Shown here: in pieces, positions 29,291 to 38,957 of the stretch | How positions within the stretch are numbered: position 1 is the stretch's first letter | Layout: the number at the start of each line of letters is the position of its first letter | Source of the DNA: Bacteroidota bacterium | GTDB taxonomy: Bacteria; Bacteroidota; Bacteroidia; NS11-12g; UBA955 | Direction: 5' to 3' | Assembly: GCA_963169345.1 (NCBI GenBank) | Contig: CAUJCT010000033.1 | Coordinates: 62,001 to 126,000, forward strand | Length of the DNA: 64,000 bases | Made by a program: the position numbers and the translations under genes | The notes under the pieces: generated by a model | What the model saw: the letters and a program-made list of their open reading frames with translations, nothing else | Database searches by the model: none | What the model was told of the DNA's origin: nothing

Positions 29291-29299
29291 TATTATAAC

Positions 29300-29677
29300 A
29301 TGGCAAGGATAGCTGGTATAGATTTACCTAAAAACAAAAGAGGTGTCATAGGTTTAACCTATGTATACGGAATAGGATCAAGCAGAGCCACAATGATCTT
29401 GGATCAGGCTGGTGTTGACCACGATAAGAAAGTGGGAGAGTGGAATGATGATGAGCTTACAAGCATCAGAAACATCATTTCAAGCTCATTCAAAACCGAA
29501 GGAGAGCTGCGTTCAGAAACACAATTGAACATCAAACGTTTGATGGACATTGGTTGCTACCGCGGTACCCGTCACCGTAAAGGATTGCCTTTGAGAGGTC
29601 AGAGCACCAAAAACAACGCTCGTACCAGAAAAGGTAAACGTAAGACAGTTGCCAACAAGAAAAAAGTTACTAAATAA
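29300..29677 (+). CDS. rpsM: 30S ribosomal protein uS13
   Basis: A 125-residue uS13 ([15 protein letters not shown] start, [27 protein letters not shown] near the end). It contacts the P-site tRNA and the 50S head bridge. Confidence 0.97.
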   Translation: MARIAGIDLPKNKRGVIGLTYVYGIGSSRATMILDQAGVDHDKKVGEWNDDELTSIRNIISSSFKTEGELRSETQLNIKRLMDIGCYRGTRHRKGLPLRGQSTKNNARTRKGKRKTVANKKKVTK

Positions 29678-29683
29678 TAGATA

Positions 29684-30064
29684 ATGAGTACCGTTAAAAA
29701 TAAAAAGAAGGTAAAAGTTGACCCTGTAGGTCAGGTGCACGTAAAGGCCTCTTTCAATAATGTCATCATTTCCATTACCAATGCCAATGGTGATGTAATT
29801 TCATGGTCTTCTGCCGGTAAAATGGGTTTCAGAGGTTCAAAGAAAAACACACCTTATGCTGCTCAGTTAGCTAGTCAGGATTGCGGTAAAGTGGCTTACG
29901 ATTTAGGTCTGAGAAAAGTAGACGTATTCGTTAAAGGTCCGGGTTCAGGAAGAGACTCAGCTATCAGAAACCTTGCTGCAGTAGGTCTTGAAGTAATGTC
30001 TATCAAAGATACTACTCCACTACCACACAACGGTTGCCGTCCTCCAAAACGCAGACGTATCTAA
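29684..30064 (+). CDS. rpsK: 30S ribosomal protein uS11
   Basis: A 126-residue uS11 ([49 protein letters not shown] at the end). Part of the platform, next to the anti-SD end of 16S rRNA. Confidence 0.97.
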   Translation: MSTVKNKKKVKVDPVGQVHVKASFNNVIISITNANGDVISWSSAGKMGFRGSKKNTPYAAQLASQDCGKVAYDLGLRKVDVFVKGPGSGRDSAIRNLAAVGLEVMSIKDTTPLPHNGCRPPKRRRI

Positions 30065-30088
30065 CAGTATTAATTAAGAGAAAAAACA

Positions 30089-30694
30089 ATGGCAAGATAT
30101 ACAGGTCCTAAAACAAAAATAGCCCGTAGGTTCAGAGAGGCAATCTTTGGCCCGGATAAAACCCTTGAAAAGAAAAACTACCCTCCTGGAATGCATGGTA
30201 ATTCCAGAAGAAGAGGTAAACAGTCTGAATACGCTATTCAGTTGGCTGAAAAACAAAAAGCCAAATATACTTATGGTATCCTCGAGCGTCAGTTTGCAAG
30301 AACTTTCCACCTGGCTGCTAAAAAACGTGGTATCACTGGTGAAAACTTATTGAAATTGCTCGAATCAAGACTCGATAATACCGTGTTCAGATTGGGGATT
30401 GCTCCTTCAAGAAGTGCAGCCAGACAGTTTGTAACTCACAAACACATTCTGGTAAACGGTGAAGTTGTTAACGTACCTTCTATGCTCCTCAAAGCTGGTG
30501 ATAAAATCGCAGTTCGCGAAAAATCTAAATCTTTGGAAGCTATCACTACTTCCCTGAGCACCGGTAAAAAACGTTTCTCATGGTTGGATTGGGACGACAA
30601 ATCAATGTCCGGTACTTTCGTTAACTTACCTGAAAGAACCGAAATCCCTGAAAATATTAAAGAGCAGTTAATCGTAGAGTTGTACTCTAAATAA
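30089..30694 (+). CDS. rpsD: 30S ribosomal protein uS4
   Basis: A 201-residue uS4. [15 protein letters not shown] is the start, with no Cys cluster in the N-terminal part, so it is zinc-free. The S4 RNA-binding domain has [41 protein letters not shown]. In other bacteria uS4 represses this operon half. Confidence 0.97.
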   Translation: MARYTGPKTKIARRFREAIFGPDKTLEKKNYPPGMHGNSRRRGKQSEYAIQLAEKQKAKYTYGILERQFARTFHLAAKKRGITGENLLKLLESRLDNTVFRLGIAPSRSAARQFVTHKHILVNGEVVNVPSMLLKAGDKIAVREKSKSLEAITTSLSTGKKRFSWLDWDDKSMSGTFVNLPERTEIPENIKEQLIVELYSK

Positions 30695-30718
30695 TCATTA
30701 ATCAAAACAAATTAAAAG

Positions 30719-31711
30719 ATGCCAATATTAGCATTCCAAAAACCCGAAAGAGTAATCATGCACAAGGACACAGACTTCTTTGGTCTGTTTGAGTTCTCTC
30801 CGCTTGAGAAAGGATACGGCGTTACAATTGGAAATTCACTGCGCAGAATATTGCTTTCATCTCTTGAAGGTCATGCTATCACCACCATCAGAATCCAGGG
30901 TGTTGAGCACGAATTTACAACCATCAAGGGTGTTTCTGAAGACATAACAGAAATTGTCCTCAATCTGAAACAAGTGCGCTTCAAGAAAGTCAGCAACGGC
31001 GACGACCACGAGAAGGTGTTCATCTCCATCAAAGGAAAAGAACAGTTTACCGCTGGTGATATAGCCAGATATACCAATACTTTTGAGGTATTGAATCCTG
31101 AATTGGTTATCTGCAATATGGAGCCTTTCGTTAACCTCGAAATGGAAATCTCTATCGACAAAGGTCGTGGATATGTGCCTGCTGAGGAAAACAAACCAAA
31201 AGATGCTCAAATCGGTCTGATTCCTATCGACTCAATCTTCACTCCAATTAAGAATGTAAAATATTCAGTTGAAGATTTCAGGGTTGAACAAAAAACCGAC
31301 TACGAAAAGCTGATCATCGAGCTTACTACTGATGGTTCTATCCATCCGGAAAATGCTCTTAAAGAAGCTGCCAATATCCTGATCCAACACTTCATTCTGT
31401 TCAGCGATGAGAATATTCTCCTCGATTCTCAAGTGAAGAAACCTGCTCAGGAAGTGGATGAGAATTTCTTGCACATGCGCAAAATTCTTAAAACCAACCT
31501 GGCCGACCTCGACTTGTCAGTTAGAGCTTACAATTGCTTAAAAGCTGCTGAAATCCGCACTCTGGGCGAATTAGTGAGCTACGATATAGACGACCTTTTG
31601 AAATTCAGAAACTTTGGTAAAAAGTCTTTGTCTGAATTGGAAGAATTCGTAAGAGAAAAAGGCCTTAACTTCGGAATGGACGTATCCAAATACAATTTAG
31701 GAGAAGATTAA
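30719..31711 (+). CDS. rpoA: RNA polymerase alpha subunit
   Basis: A 330-residue alpha subunit. The N-terminal dimerisation domain has [20 protein letters not shown] near residue 35. The C-terminal domain has [22 protein letters not shown] and [15 protein letters not shown] near residues 265-310, which bind UP-element DNA and activators. It lies between rpsD and rplQ, 13 bp before rplQ. Confidence 0.97.
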   Translation: MPILAFQKPERVIMHKDTDFFGLFEFSPLEKGYGVTIGNSLRRILLSSLEGHAITTIRIQGVEHEFTTIKGVSEDITEIVLNLKQVRFKKVSNGDDHEKVFISIKGKEQFTAGDIARYTNTFEVLNPELVICNMEPFVNLEMEISIDKGRGYVPAEENKPKDAQIGLIPIDSIFTPIKNVKYSVEDFRVEQKTDYEKLIIELTTDGSIHPENALKEAANILIQHFILFSDENILLDSQVKKPAQEVDENFLHMRKILKTNLADLDLSVRAYNCLKAAEIRTLGELVSYDIDDLLKFRNFGKKSLSELEEFVREKGLNFGMDVSKYNLGED

Positions 31712-31724
31712 TCAATAGTTTAGA

Positions 31725-32216
31725 ATGAGACACGGAAATAAAGTTAATAAATTAGGCAGAACAGCTTCGCACAGAAGAGCATTGATGGCTAACCTGACCA
31801 TCTCCCTGATAAAGAATAAAAGAATTACCACTACTCTGGCTAAGGCTAAAGCCTTGAGAGTATACGCTGAGCCTCTTATCACAAAGGCTAAGAATGATAC
31901 AACTCACTCCAGAAGAACCGTTTTCAGTTACCTGAGAGACAAAGATTCTATCCAGGAATTGTTCGGTCCTATCGCCGAAAAAGTAGCTAGCAGACCAGGT
32001 GGTTACACCAGAATTCTGAAACTTGGAAACAGAATAGGTGATAACTCTGAAATGGCGATGATCGAATTGGTAGACTTCAACGAATACACCGACAAAATCG
32101 GCAAAAAACAAGAAGCTAAAACCAAAACAAGAAGATCAAGAGCTAAAGCAAAACCAGTTGAATCTAAAGTGGAAGAAGCTCCAGCAGCTGAAACCAACGA
32201 AGAATCTGCTGAATAA
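31725..32216 (+). CDS. rplQ: 50S ribosomal protein bL17
   Basis: A 163-residue bL17 ([19 protein letters not shown] start). A charged Lys/Ala/Glu tail of about 40 residues follows the core, common in Bacteroidota. It is the last gene of the operon and is followed by a strong terminator. Confidence 0.96.
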   Translation: MRHGNKVNKLGRTASHRRALMANLTISLIKNKRITTTLAKAKALRVYAEPLITKAKNDTTHSRRTVFSYLRDKDSIQELFGPIAEKVASRPGGYTRILKLGNRIGDNSEMAMIELVDFNEYTDKIGKKQEAKTKTRRSRAKAKPVESKVEEAPAAETNEESAE

Positions 32217-32244
32217 TCAAGAAATACAATTCTATCGAAATATT

Positions 32245-32271
32245 AAGCCGTTCCCTGGAACGGCTTTTTTT
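32245..32271 (+). terminator. Intrinsic terminator of the translation operon
   Basis: A perfect 10-bp stem (AAGCCGTTCC, 32245-32254, with its complement 32257-32266) is closed by a CT loop and followed by a T tract to 32271. Confidence 0.93.
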
Positions 32272-32374
32272 ATACCTCTAAAATTGAACCTTAGAAAGAG
32301 TCTGCCAAATTCTTATTACAAGAGCGTTATCTAAATCCAAAATATGAAATAGACTAAAGATGACCTAAAACAAA

Positions 32375-32399
32375 TTTAGGCGTCTGTTAAACGCCTAAA
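32375..32399 (-). terminator. Probable terminator of the TraB/GumN gene
   Basis: A perfect 9-bp stem (TTTAGGCGT at 32375-32383, complement at 32391-32399) is 53 bp past the minus-strand stop. On the minus strand it is followed by TTTGTTTT, a weak U-rich tail. Confidence 0.55.
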
Positions 32400-32451
32400 A
32401 TCATTAAAAAATACTTGTTATTGGTTCTAAATCTTATTTTTGAGACCTGCT

Positions 32452-35400
32452 CTAGTAATCCCAGTCTGAAAAGGAACTACTGCCATAGCGATAAGAATAT
32501 GAATCATAATAACCGCCATTGCCCTCTCTGGTACGCATCAGTAACTGCTCGAAAAAGAAATCTGAAATCTGTCTCTCCTCAGTCATGTCTTCACTAATCT
32601 CTAAAGTCTGATCCGTTTGAATTCTCGCTTTGTCGGGTGAATTAAATGTATTGGTATCCATTGGTAATGACTCCGAAATGTATATGTACCACTCATCTTC
32701 CTCTTCAAGTCTGAATTTACAGATATAAACTATACCGGAATCTTTAGAGGAATAAACCTTCTTCGTTCCTATATACTGCACAGAATCCAGTTTATCGTCC
32801 TCCGACATCATTCCATAAATCGATGATTCCACCCAGTCTTTGTGATGCATGTATTGAGCAGGAAATTTCTTTGTCTGTTTAGCCTCAGCTAGTATATTGT
32901 AAAATTTGGTGCGTGTCTGTGGTGTTTTTGCCAAACTCATATACACAGTGTCATGAAAATCGATATTGTATTTTAAAAGTACCGGTAACAAATCCAGTCG
33001 GGTTTCATTATCTGTAATCTTTAATATCTTGTCCACCAGTTCCTGCATGGTTTTGTTTTTTGCTCTCAAAGGTAAAGTGAGATCCAGAATGTCAACTAAG
33101 ACCGGTGATTCTCTGTAGTAAAATCCAGTGTTGAAATTCCTTCTCATACTTGGTAAAAGTATATATTGAGAAGATATATCACGACTTAAATAATCATAAA
33201 TATTATAACTGCTCGATTTCTCATCTTTGGTTAACTGAGCCATCAAGCGTTTGTATTCTATTTTAGTTTCATTGACCAGCTTATCATGAATACTGGCATA
33301 ATCATTTTCATTGATAATGCCGCTGTCTTTCATCTTGCTGATCATACCATAAGCAGTATTTCGATATTCAGTCAGACTGGTTAAAGTAATTAACTCAGGA
33401 AGTATCAATTTAGTCAGTTTAAGCGAATCCCCAAATCCACTCAACATATTGCGCATTTCATAGGAATTGTCTGATATAGGAATATCATTGGATAAGATAG
33501 GTTTTATGGCGTTAAATGATTGGTCGTTTTTCTGCGCAGACATAGCGTTTAAAAGCACTATTTGCATATAAGCGGTATCAGTAAAACGCAAGTACAATTT
33601 CTGTAGATAAGGCACAATGATTTCAGAAGCACTGTCAATTTCTGAAAGGGCCATAATTAATTGCATTCTTAATTCAGCTGCATCTCCTTTCATACTGATG
33701 GTATCGATGGTATTGCAGATATTGACAATGTCTTTTTTGCCAAATTGAACATCATCAAAATTTTTAATAGAAGCTTTTCTTCTGATGGAATCTTTGCTGG
33801 TAAAGTCCTCAAAAAAGCGATAGCCTTTTGATGCAAAAATATTGTCGTCCATCAATGTGTCACTCACGTCAAATGTGTTAAAAAAGGTTTCAATAAAATT
33901 GCTTTTTCCGGCAACAGTATCGAGGTAAGCTTCCACTGTGTATTTCATCATCCCATGGAGGGCATGTAATACCATAATCTGTCGGGTAGTATTCGTATCG
34001 GTGTAAGTGAATACCTGATATTCTATGCCTTTTCTGATGTGGCTTTTACTGGATAATAATTTCAGGGAACTGCTTTTCTTTTCCCAATCAGAGTAGTATG
34101 ATTTTTTATCCTTTTTTTGACTCTCGTAATACCCGTATTTATATGCACCCACAACTACAAATTCGTTGCTGTTGTTTGGTGAAAAGTACATTTCTTTATA
34201 GGTGCCTTTGTATTTGTTTTCCTTTTCATCTTCATCATCATCATCACTGAAATAGGAATAACTTGGGTATTGCTTGGTAAGTACAGGCAAAACCGGTGTA
34301 CTGACTTTGAAGAACAATGTCGTATCCTGATAGTCGAAGAACTGATAGGAAGGTTTCTTATTGAACTGAATGGAAGTAAAGAAGCGGTCATTAAAACTTC
34401 CACCATGTCCATTGGGTTTCAGCAGAAACATGATGTATCTGGTACCGCAAATAACAAATCGGGCTAATAGCTGATCATCGTTTTTGTTGGTAAAGATGGC
34501 ATCCATAGCATTGTATCCCATCCAGTTAAAATGTCTTTTGGACTGAATACTGAAGTTGTCAGTTTTGGAAAAGCTTTCGGCCATCACATTCAATTCAAAG
34601 CTATCCTGTTCGAGGTAATATTGATTGAGGATGTCCATTTGTTTTATCAGGTAGGTATTGCCTGATGTTTTCTCATATACCAAATGCTCAAAGGACGGGT
34701 CAATTTTATAAGACATTGGTAGTTTTGATGTCGATTCATTACTTGGAAGCTCAAGGCTGTAGATGCTGTCTGGGCTATTGATTTTTCGCCATTCACTGGC
34801 ATTGCCTTCATTGATTTTTATCGATTTGAAAAAATTATTTGCTTCAGAAGAAATGGCAAAGTTTTTCTTACCGGACATCCTGATGATGTAGACATTAAAA
34901 GGAGAGGCCAGTATTTGAAAGCGATTGAGGTCGCCGGTCTTAAGCATAGTGACGACTTCCATGCCTTTGAAACCATTGGAAACAATGTTCTTTTTAGAGG
35001 TTATTTCACCGGGGATATTTTCAAAAATCAAGGTATCGATGACCAGTAATATATCATCCGGTGTTTTACCTGAAAAGACAGAATTACAGGTAATCTTTTC
35101 GATCTGATAATAGTATCCGTTCGCTAAATCTGGACTCAGATAGGAAGAGTAGAAACTATTGTCATTCACTTTAGTCAGACGAGTTGGCAAAGTTGCTGAA
35201 ATCAGACCATCATCAGAGGTTTGAGTTGAATAAGTATGTTTCAGCTTCATGTTCTCGTATTTCTTGGCCATTTTACTTTTCTCAAGCGCGATACTTTGTA
35301 CTGGTCTGACCTGATATCCCATATCAATGAGCATTTGTAGCACCCCTTTTGTACCGGGTAAATGCGAACAACCGACACCAGTGAAAAGAGTTTTACCAAG

Positions 35401-36159
35401 GCGCATGATAGAATCCATTCGGCGCACCATATTGGCATTGCGTTTATATAACATGTACTCCAGATAGTGGTCGCTTTCGGTCATTCTGTCTATAGAGTCA
35501 ATCATAAAGATATCACCTTTTCTATAGGCTTCAGCAATCTGTTGTCTGAGTTTATAGTTATAGCGTTTAGGCTTTTTCTTTTTACTGTCTTTAGGTTCTT
35601 TCGACGCTTTTTTAACCAGGTCGCGGCTTTCTTCGTAACCTTCAACACCTGTAAACCCTTTACCCAGTTTTTTAGCAATCTGATAGATGTAAAGGTCGAG
35701 CCAGGCATCTTCTTCAAAGTCGTCCTGATCACCTCTTTGCAGGAGATAATTCACTTCTCTGACCTGAGCACTGAGTTTTCTTTTGAGCAGGTTTTTATCG
35801 TAACTGCTCAGAGTGAAATAGTAGAGATTTAAGAAATTGTATGAACTGCGGGGATAGACTTTCTCGGCATCTTCAGGACTATCAAAAAGAGATTCGGTAA
35901 TCCATCTGTGAATAACGCTGTCGAGGTCTTGTTCGAGAGCCACCACATCACATTTCGAGAGAGCGATATAGAAAGAGTCGCCAAGGTGAAAGGCGATTTT
36001 CTGGCTGACGTGCATGGTGCCATAGACGTAACTCGGTTTTTTAAGACCATTACCGGTAATTTGCCACAACAGGCCTTTTTGTTTGTTTTGAGACCATCCA
36101 AGAGTAGAGGACAGAATAAAAATGGAGAATACAATGGATTTAGCGAATGCCTTGATCAT
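32452..36159 (-). CDS. Giant secreted TraB/GumN-domain protein (1235 aa)
   Basis: The signal peptide covers residues 1-23. A TraB/GumN-type domain covers about 28-295: LLWQITGNGLKKPSYVYGTMH near the start, VVALEQDLD, and GVGCSHLPGTKGVLQMLIDMG near its end. The family has a Tiki-like protease fold. The remaining 940 residues match nothing I recognise. They include a Lys/Asp/Glu-rich linker (residues about 630-660) with a DDDDEDE run and many alpha/beta segments. Most Bacteroidota members of the family are about 300 residues, so this one is a large fusion. TATCTTTA, one base off the -7 consensus, lies just upstream of the ATG. It is separated from rplI by a terminator, so it is a single-gene unit. 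Confidence 0.8.
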   Translation of the reverse strand: MIKAFAKSIVFSIFILSSTLGWSQNKQKGLLWQITGNGLKKPSYVYGTMHVSQKIAFHLGDSFYIALSKCDVVALEQDLDSVIHRWITESLFDSPEDAEKVYPRSSYNFLNLYYFTLSSYDKNLLKRKLSAQVREVNYLLQRGDQDDFEEDAWLDLYIYQIAKKLGKGFTGVEGYEESRDLVKKASKEPKDSKKKKPKRYNYKLRQQIAEAYRKGDIFMIDSIDRMTESDHYLEYMLYKRNANMVRRMDSIMRLGKTLFTGVGCSHLPGTKGVLQMLIDMGYQVRPVQSIALEKSKMAKKYENMKLKHTYSTQTSDDGLISATLPTRLTKVNDNSFYSSYLSPDLANGYYYQIEKITCNSVFSGKTPDDILLVIDTLIFENIPGEITSKKNIVSNGFKGMEVVTMLKTGDLNRFQILASPFNVYIIRMSGKKNFAISSEANNFFKSIKINEGNASEWRKINSPDSIYSLELPSNESTSKLPMSYKIDPSFEHLVYEKTSGNTYLIKQMDILNQYYLEQDSFELNVMAESFSKTDNFSIQSKRHFNWMGYNAMDAIFTNKNDDQLLARFVICGTRYIMFLLKPNGHGGSFNDRFFTSIQFNKKPSYQFFDYQDTTLFFKVSTPVLPVLTKQYPSYSYFSDDDDEDEKENKYKGTYKEMYFSPNNSNEFVVVGAYKYGYYESQKKDKKSYYSDWEKKSSSLKLLSSKSHIRKGIEYQVFTYTDTNTTRQIMVLHALHGMMKYTVEAYLDTVAGKSNFIETFFNTFDVSDTLMDDNIFASKGYRFFEDFTSKDSIRRKASIKNFDDVQFGKKDIVNICNTIDTISMKGDAAELRMQLIMALSEIDSASEIIVPYLQKLYLRFTDTAYMQIVLLNAMSAQKNDQSFNAIKPILSNDIPISDNSYEMRNMLSGFGDSLKLTKLILPELITLTSLTEYRNTAYGMISKMKDSGIINENDYASIHDKLVNETKIEYKRLMAQLTKDEKSSSYNIYDYLSRDISSQYILLPSMRRNFNTGFYYRESPVLVDILDLTLPLRAKNKTMQELVDKILKITDNETRLDLLPVLLKYNIDFHDTVYMSLAKTPQTRTKFYNILAEAKQTKKFPAQYMHHKDWVESSIYGMMSEDDKLDSVQYIGTKKVYSSKDSGIVYICKFRLEEEDEWYIYISESLPMDTNTFNSPDKARIQTDQTLEISEDMTEERQISDFFFEQLLMRTREGNGGYYDSYSYRYGSSSFSDWDY

Positions 36160-36194
36160 ATTAAAGATAAAATACGAAGATATTCAATAGAATG

Positions 36195-36225
36195 AAAAAA
36201 GGGATGAATTATTTCATCCCTTTTT
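36195..36225 (-). terminator. Intrinsic terminator after rpsF-rpsR-rplI
   Basis: GGGATGAA (36201-36208) pairs with TTCATCCC (36213-36220), flanked by A6 and T5. On the minus strand the U tract follows directly, 24 bp after the rplI stop. Confidence 0.88.
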
Positions 36226-36248
36226 AAAAAAAGTGCATCTGGTGAAGC

Positions 36249-36701
36249 TTATTCAGCTACAACTTCGATGTTGATGTCTTTAGAGACCTCTTTGTGGAGG
36301 TTGATAGTGGCTTTGTAAGAGCCCAGTACTTTAGGTTCTTCAGACAAAACAATCTTTCTTCTGTCAACTTCGATACCTTGATCTTTAAGCGCGTTAGCTA
36401 CCTGAAGGGAAGTAACAGCACCAAAGATTTTACCGGAAGTACCTGTTTTAGCTTTCAATACAACAGTAACATCTTCCAGACGTCCAGCCAAAGTTTCGGC
36501 ATCTTTTCTGATTTTGTCTTGTTTGAAAGCTCTTTGTTTGATGTCTTCTGCAAGCATTTTAAGAGCAGATTCGGTTGCCATCTTAGCCATACCTTTAGGG
36601 ATAAGGAAGTTGCGACCATAACCTGGGCGAACGCTTACTACATCGTCTTTATGACCCAAGTTTCTAACATCCTGGGTAAGAATTAATTTCATGTTTGACA
36701 T
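36249..36701 (-). CDS. rplI: 50S ribosomal protein bL9
   Basis: A 150-residue bL9 (MKLILTQDVRNLGHKDDVVSV, GYGRNFLIPKGMA). The long central helix and the C-terminal domain are complete. Of the two possible ATGs (36701 and 36692), 36701 is chosen because a perfect SD AAGGAGG stands 8 nt before it. Confidence 0.95.
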   Translation of the reverse strand: MSNMKLILTQDVRNLGHKDDVVSVRPGYGRNFLIPKGMAKMATESALKMLAEDIKQRAFKQDKIRKDAETLAGRLEDVTVVLKAKTGTSGKIFGAVTSLQVANALKDQGIEVDRRKIVLSEEPKVLGSYKATINLHKEVSKDINIEVVAE

Positions 36702-36709
36702 TTAAATTT

Positions 36710-36716
36710 CCTCCTT
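36710..36716 (-). promoter_or_regulatory. Strong Shine-Dalgarno site AAGGAGG before rplI
   Basis: AAGGAGG on the minus strand, 8 nt from the rplI ATG. It decides the start and is unusual in a phylum whose ribosomes mostly ignore SD sites. Confidence 0.8.
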
Positions 36717-36722
36717 CTTTAA

Positions 36723-36998
36723 TTATTTTAAACCGTCCGCTACATAAGGCAATATGGCCATGAAACGAGCACGTTTAACTGCTGTAGCCACTTTGCGTTG
36801 ATATTTATCAGATGTTCCAGTTATTCTGCCTGGAAGGATTTTACCTTGTTCGTTCATGAACTTCAAAAGGAAGTTAGCGTCTTTGTAGTCAACATATTTA
36901 ATGTTGTGCTTTTTGAAACGGCAATACTTCTTTTTTATCACAGTCTGATTAGCCTGTGAATTGAAGTTGAAACTTTCCTGTGATGCTGGTTTACTCAT
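36723..36998 (-). CDS. rpsR: 30S ribosomal protein bS18
   Basis: A 91-residue bS18 with a normal C-terminal core ([28 protein letters not shown], then [20 protein letters not shown]). The N-terminal 25 residues are longer than in E. coli. In Flavobacterium johnsoniae bS18, with bS6 and bS21, covers the anti-SD end of 16S rRNA. Its ATG overlaps the rpsF stop by 4 bases (ATGA). Confidence 0.95.
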   Translation of the reverse strand: MSKPASQESFNFNSQANQTVIKKKYCRFKKHNIKYVDYKDANFLLKFMNEQGKILPGRITGTSDKYQRKVATAVKRARFMAILPYVADGLK

Positions 36999-37369
36999 AC
37001 TTTAGCGTCCTCCTTTACGATTTTTGCTGCTGGTGCAATTTCACCTTTCTTCTTTCTTTCGTTGAAGATGACAGCGTGTTTGTCTAATTTGGTGTTCAAG
37101 AATCTCAAGATACGCTCATCCCTGCGGTAGAGTGTCTCAAGCTGTGAGATGAATTCAGGTTTTGCCTGGAATTCAAAGAAGTGGTAGAAGCCGGTAGATT
37201 TTTTCTTAATCGGATATGCTAGTTTGGTGAGACCCCAATTGTTCTCAGCCACCATAACACCACCGTGCTCTGCAACCAACTGTCTGTAGCTTTTTACGGC
37301 TTCTTGCATTTGAGCCTCAGACAGTACGGGTGTAAGTATGATTGCAGATTCATAGTTAACTAAACTCAT
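36995..37369 (-). CDS. rpsF: 30S ribosomal protein bS6
   Basis: A 124-residue bS6 ([14 protein letters not shown] start, [25 protein letters not shown] in the middle). The Lys-rich tail is longer than the core. It heads the rpsF-rpsR-rplI operon, the usual bacterial order (priB absent). Confidence 0.95.
   Translation of the reverse strand: MSLVNYESAIILTPVLSEAQMQEAVKSYRQLVAEHGGVMVAENNWGLTKLAYPIKKKSTGFYHFFEFQAKPEFISQLETLYRRDERILRFLNTKLDKHAVIFNERKKKGEIAPAAKIVKEDAKV
37009..37015 (-). promoter_or_regulatory. Strong Shine-Dalgarno site AAGGAGG before rpsR
   Basis: AAGGAGG (AAAGGAGG with the next base) lies inside the last codons of rpsF, 10 nt before the rpsR ATG. Strong SD sites ahead of bS18 or bS21 genes have been reported in Bacteroidota and proposed to serve autoregulation. 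Confidence 0.8.
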
Positions 37370-37402
37370 ACTATTTATTTACTTTTTTGTTTAAAAGGGC
37401 TG

Positions 37403-37410
37403 CAAAGATA
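37403..37410 (-). promoter_or_regulatory. -7 promoter box (TATCTTTG) for rpsF-rpsR-rplI
   Basis: TATCTTTG then CAG on the minus strand, 33 nt before the rpsF ATG. Confidence 0.65.
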
Positions 37411-37564
37411 AGGTTTTTTCTTTATTTTTAAAAGAAATTATTGAATTACCCTTTTCCGTGGTTTTGTCTGCAGAAAACCACGACTTCTCCCCTCAGAAAT
37501 GTTTGGCAATGCCAGGAACTTCTGAACCAAACACTTTGGTATTTTTTTTGTTACTACTCATATC

Positions 37565-38431
37565 ATGTTAACCGTTAGGATTGGAGGCGTTCCGGAACAC
37601 TTTAACCTCCCTTGGAAGCTCGCTAAAGACTTCGGGCTTTTTGAACGTAAAGGAATTGATCTGCAATGGTCGTATTACGGAGCCGGCACAGGAGCTATGG
37701 TAGCCGATCTGAAAGCAGGCAAACTCGATATGGCTGTATTGCTCACCGAAGGCGCCGTATCAGCCATTATCAACGGTCTGGACGCTAAAATCGTCAAGCA
37801 GTACATCACTTCTCCCCTGATCTGGGGTATTCATACCGGAGCAGATTCTCATCTCGAAAATATTGGACAATGTGAAGGTCGGAAATACGCTATCAGTCGC
37901 TTTGGCAGTGGCAGTCACTTAATGGCATTGATTGATGCTGAAGTCAGAGGTAAAAAAATTGAACAGGTGGATTTTGTTCCAATAGAAAATATGTCGGGCG
38001 CCATTCCTTCCTTGCAAAAAAAGGAAACGGATGTGTTTTTTTGGGAAAAGTATACAACCAAACCACATGTTGACAGGCATGAAATCAAGAAAATAGGAGA
38101 GTTTGTTACGCCATGGCCTTGTTTTCAAATAGTCAGCAATTCAGAGTTTCTTAAGGAACACAAGAGTGGGGTAGTGGATTTGCTTTCTGTCATTAGTTTT
38201 GCTTCCAAACAATTTATGAAAGCGGATAACAGCATAGATATGGTGCTGGAGAATTTCGAAATTAAACCAGAGGATGCCCATTCATGGTTTTACAGCACCG
38301 AATGGAATACTGACTTTCAGGTGAGTGATAAAATGCTTGAAAATGTCATGTTCTCTCTCAAAAAAATCGGCAATATCAAAGAAGAAAGACCAAGTACGGA
38401 ATTAGTAGCCGACTTTGTGGAATTGATTTAG
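37565..38431 (+). CDS. SsuA/THI5-like substrate-binding-fold protein without a signal peptide
   Basis: A 288-residue protein with the type-II periplasmic-binding fold of the NMT1/SsuA/THI5 group: RIGGVPEHFNLPWKLAKDFGLFERKGIDLQW at the N terminus, the AGTGAMVADLKAGKLDMAVLLTEGA block near residue 40-64, and YAISRFGSGSHLMALID later. The mature fold begins at residue 3, with no signal peptide or lipobox. No ABC permease or ATPase is next to it, so it is not a normal transporter part. It could be a cytoplasmic sensor or enzyme relative; the ligand is unknown. Confidence 0.72.
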   Translation: MLTVRIGGVPEHFNLPWKLAKDFGLFERKGIDLQWSYYGAGTGAMVADLKAGKLDMAVLLTEGAVSAIINGLDAKIVKQYITSPLIWGIHTGADSHLENIGQCEGRKYAISRFGSGSHLMALIDAEVRGKKIEQVDFVPIENMSGAIPSLQKKETDVFFWEKYTTKPHVDRHEIKKIGEFVTPWPCFQIVSNSEFLKEHKSGVVDLLSVISFASKQFMKADNSIDMVLENFEIKPEDAHSWFYSTEWNTDFQVSDKMLENVMFSLKKIGNIKEERPSTELVADFVELI

Positions 38432-38467
38432 GTTTTCAAATTTCAAACCACTTGATTCCAATAAAAA

Positions 38468-38489
38468 AAGGCCCGATATGACGGGCCTT
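38468..38489. terminator. Bidirectional terminator between convergent genes
   Basis: AAGGCCCG (38468-38475) pairs with CGGGCCTT (38482-38489), loop ATATGA. On the minus strand the stem is followed by a run of T (the A7 at 38463-38469), giving a good terminator for the bacilliredoxin gene; the + side tail is weaker. Confidence 0.8.
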
Positions 38490-38511
38490 CTTGTTATAAG
38501 TTTGGGAATGA

Positions 38512-38928
38512 TTAGCAGTGTTGATCGTAAGCTTTTCTTAATTGGTCGGCAACTTGCTCAGCTGTATGACCTTCAATATTCATTCGCTCTACAAAGTGCA
38601 CCAGTTGTCCGTTTTTAAACAAAGCTACACTTGGAGAAGAAGGTGGAAAAGGCATCATGAATTCGCGTGCTTTTGCAACAGCTTCTAAATCCTGACCAGC
38701 AAAAACAGTGTATAGATTATCTGGTTTTTTATCGTTGGTCAATGAACGGATAATTCCCGGGCGAGCCGCACCTGCAGCACAACCGCAAACAGAGTTTACA
38801 ACAACCAGACTCAAGCCTTCCGACTGGCTCATGGTTTGCTCAACTTCTTCTGCTGTCTTTAATTCTTTAAAACCTACATTGGTCAACTCTGCCCTCATCG
38901 GACTAACTAACATTTCTGGATATGGCAT
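38512..38928 (-). CDS. BrxA/BrxB-family bacilliredoxin
   Basis: A 138-residue thioredoxin-fold protein with the CGC active site in VVVNSVCGCAAGAARPG (near residues 45-61) and the cis-Pro block FMMPFPPSSPSVALFKNG near 90-107, as in YphP/YqiW. These proteins remove low-molecular-weight thiols (bacillithiol) from oxidised proteins. Bacteroidota often carry one. The last residue is Cys (YDQHC). It has its own promoter. Confidence 0.92.
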   Translation of the reverse strand: MPYPEMLVSPMRAELTNVGFKELKTAEEVEQTMSQSEGLSLVVVNSVCGCAAGAARPGIIRSLTNDKKPDNLYTVFAGQDLEAVAKAREFMMPFPPSSPSVALFKNGQLVHFVERMNIEGHTAEQVADQLRKAYDQHC

Positions 38929-38949
38929 ATTCGGTACTTATTTTTTCTG

Positions 38950-38957
38950 CAAATTTA
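38950..38957 (-). promoter_or_regulatory. -7 promoter box (TAAATTTG) for the bacilliredoxin gene
   Basis: TAAATTTG then CAG on the minus strand, 21 nt before the ATG. Confidence 0.6.
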
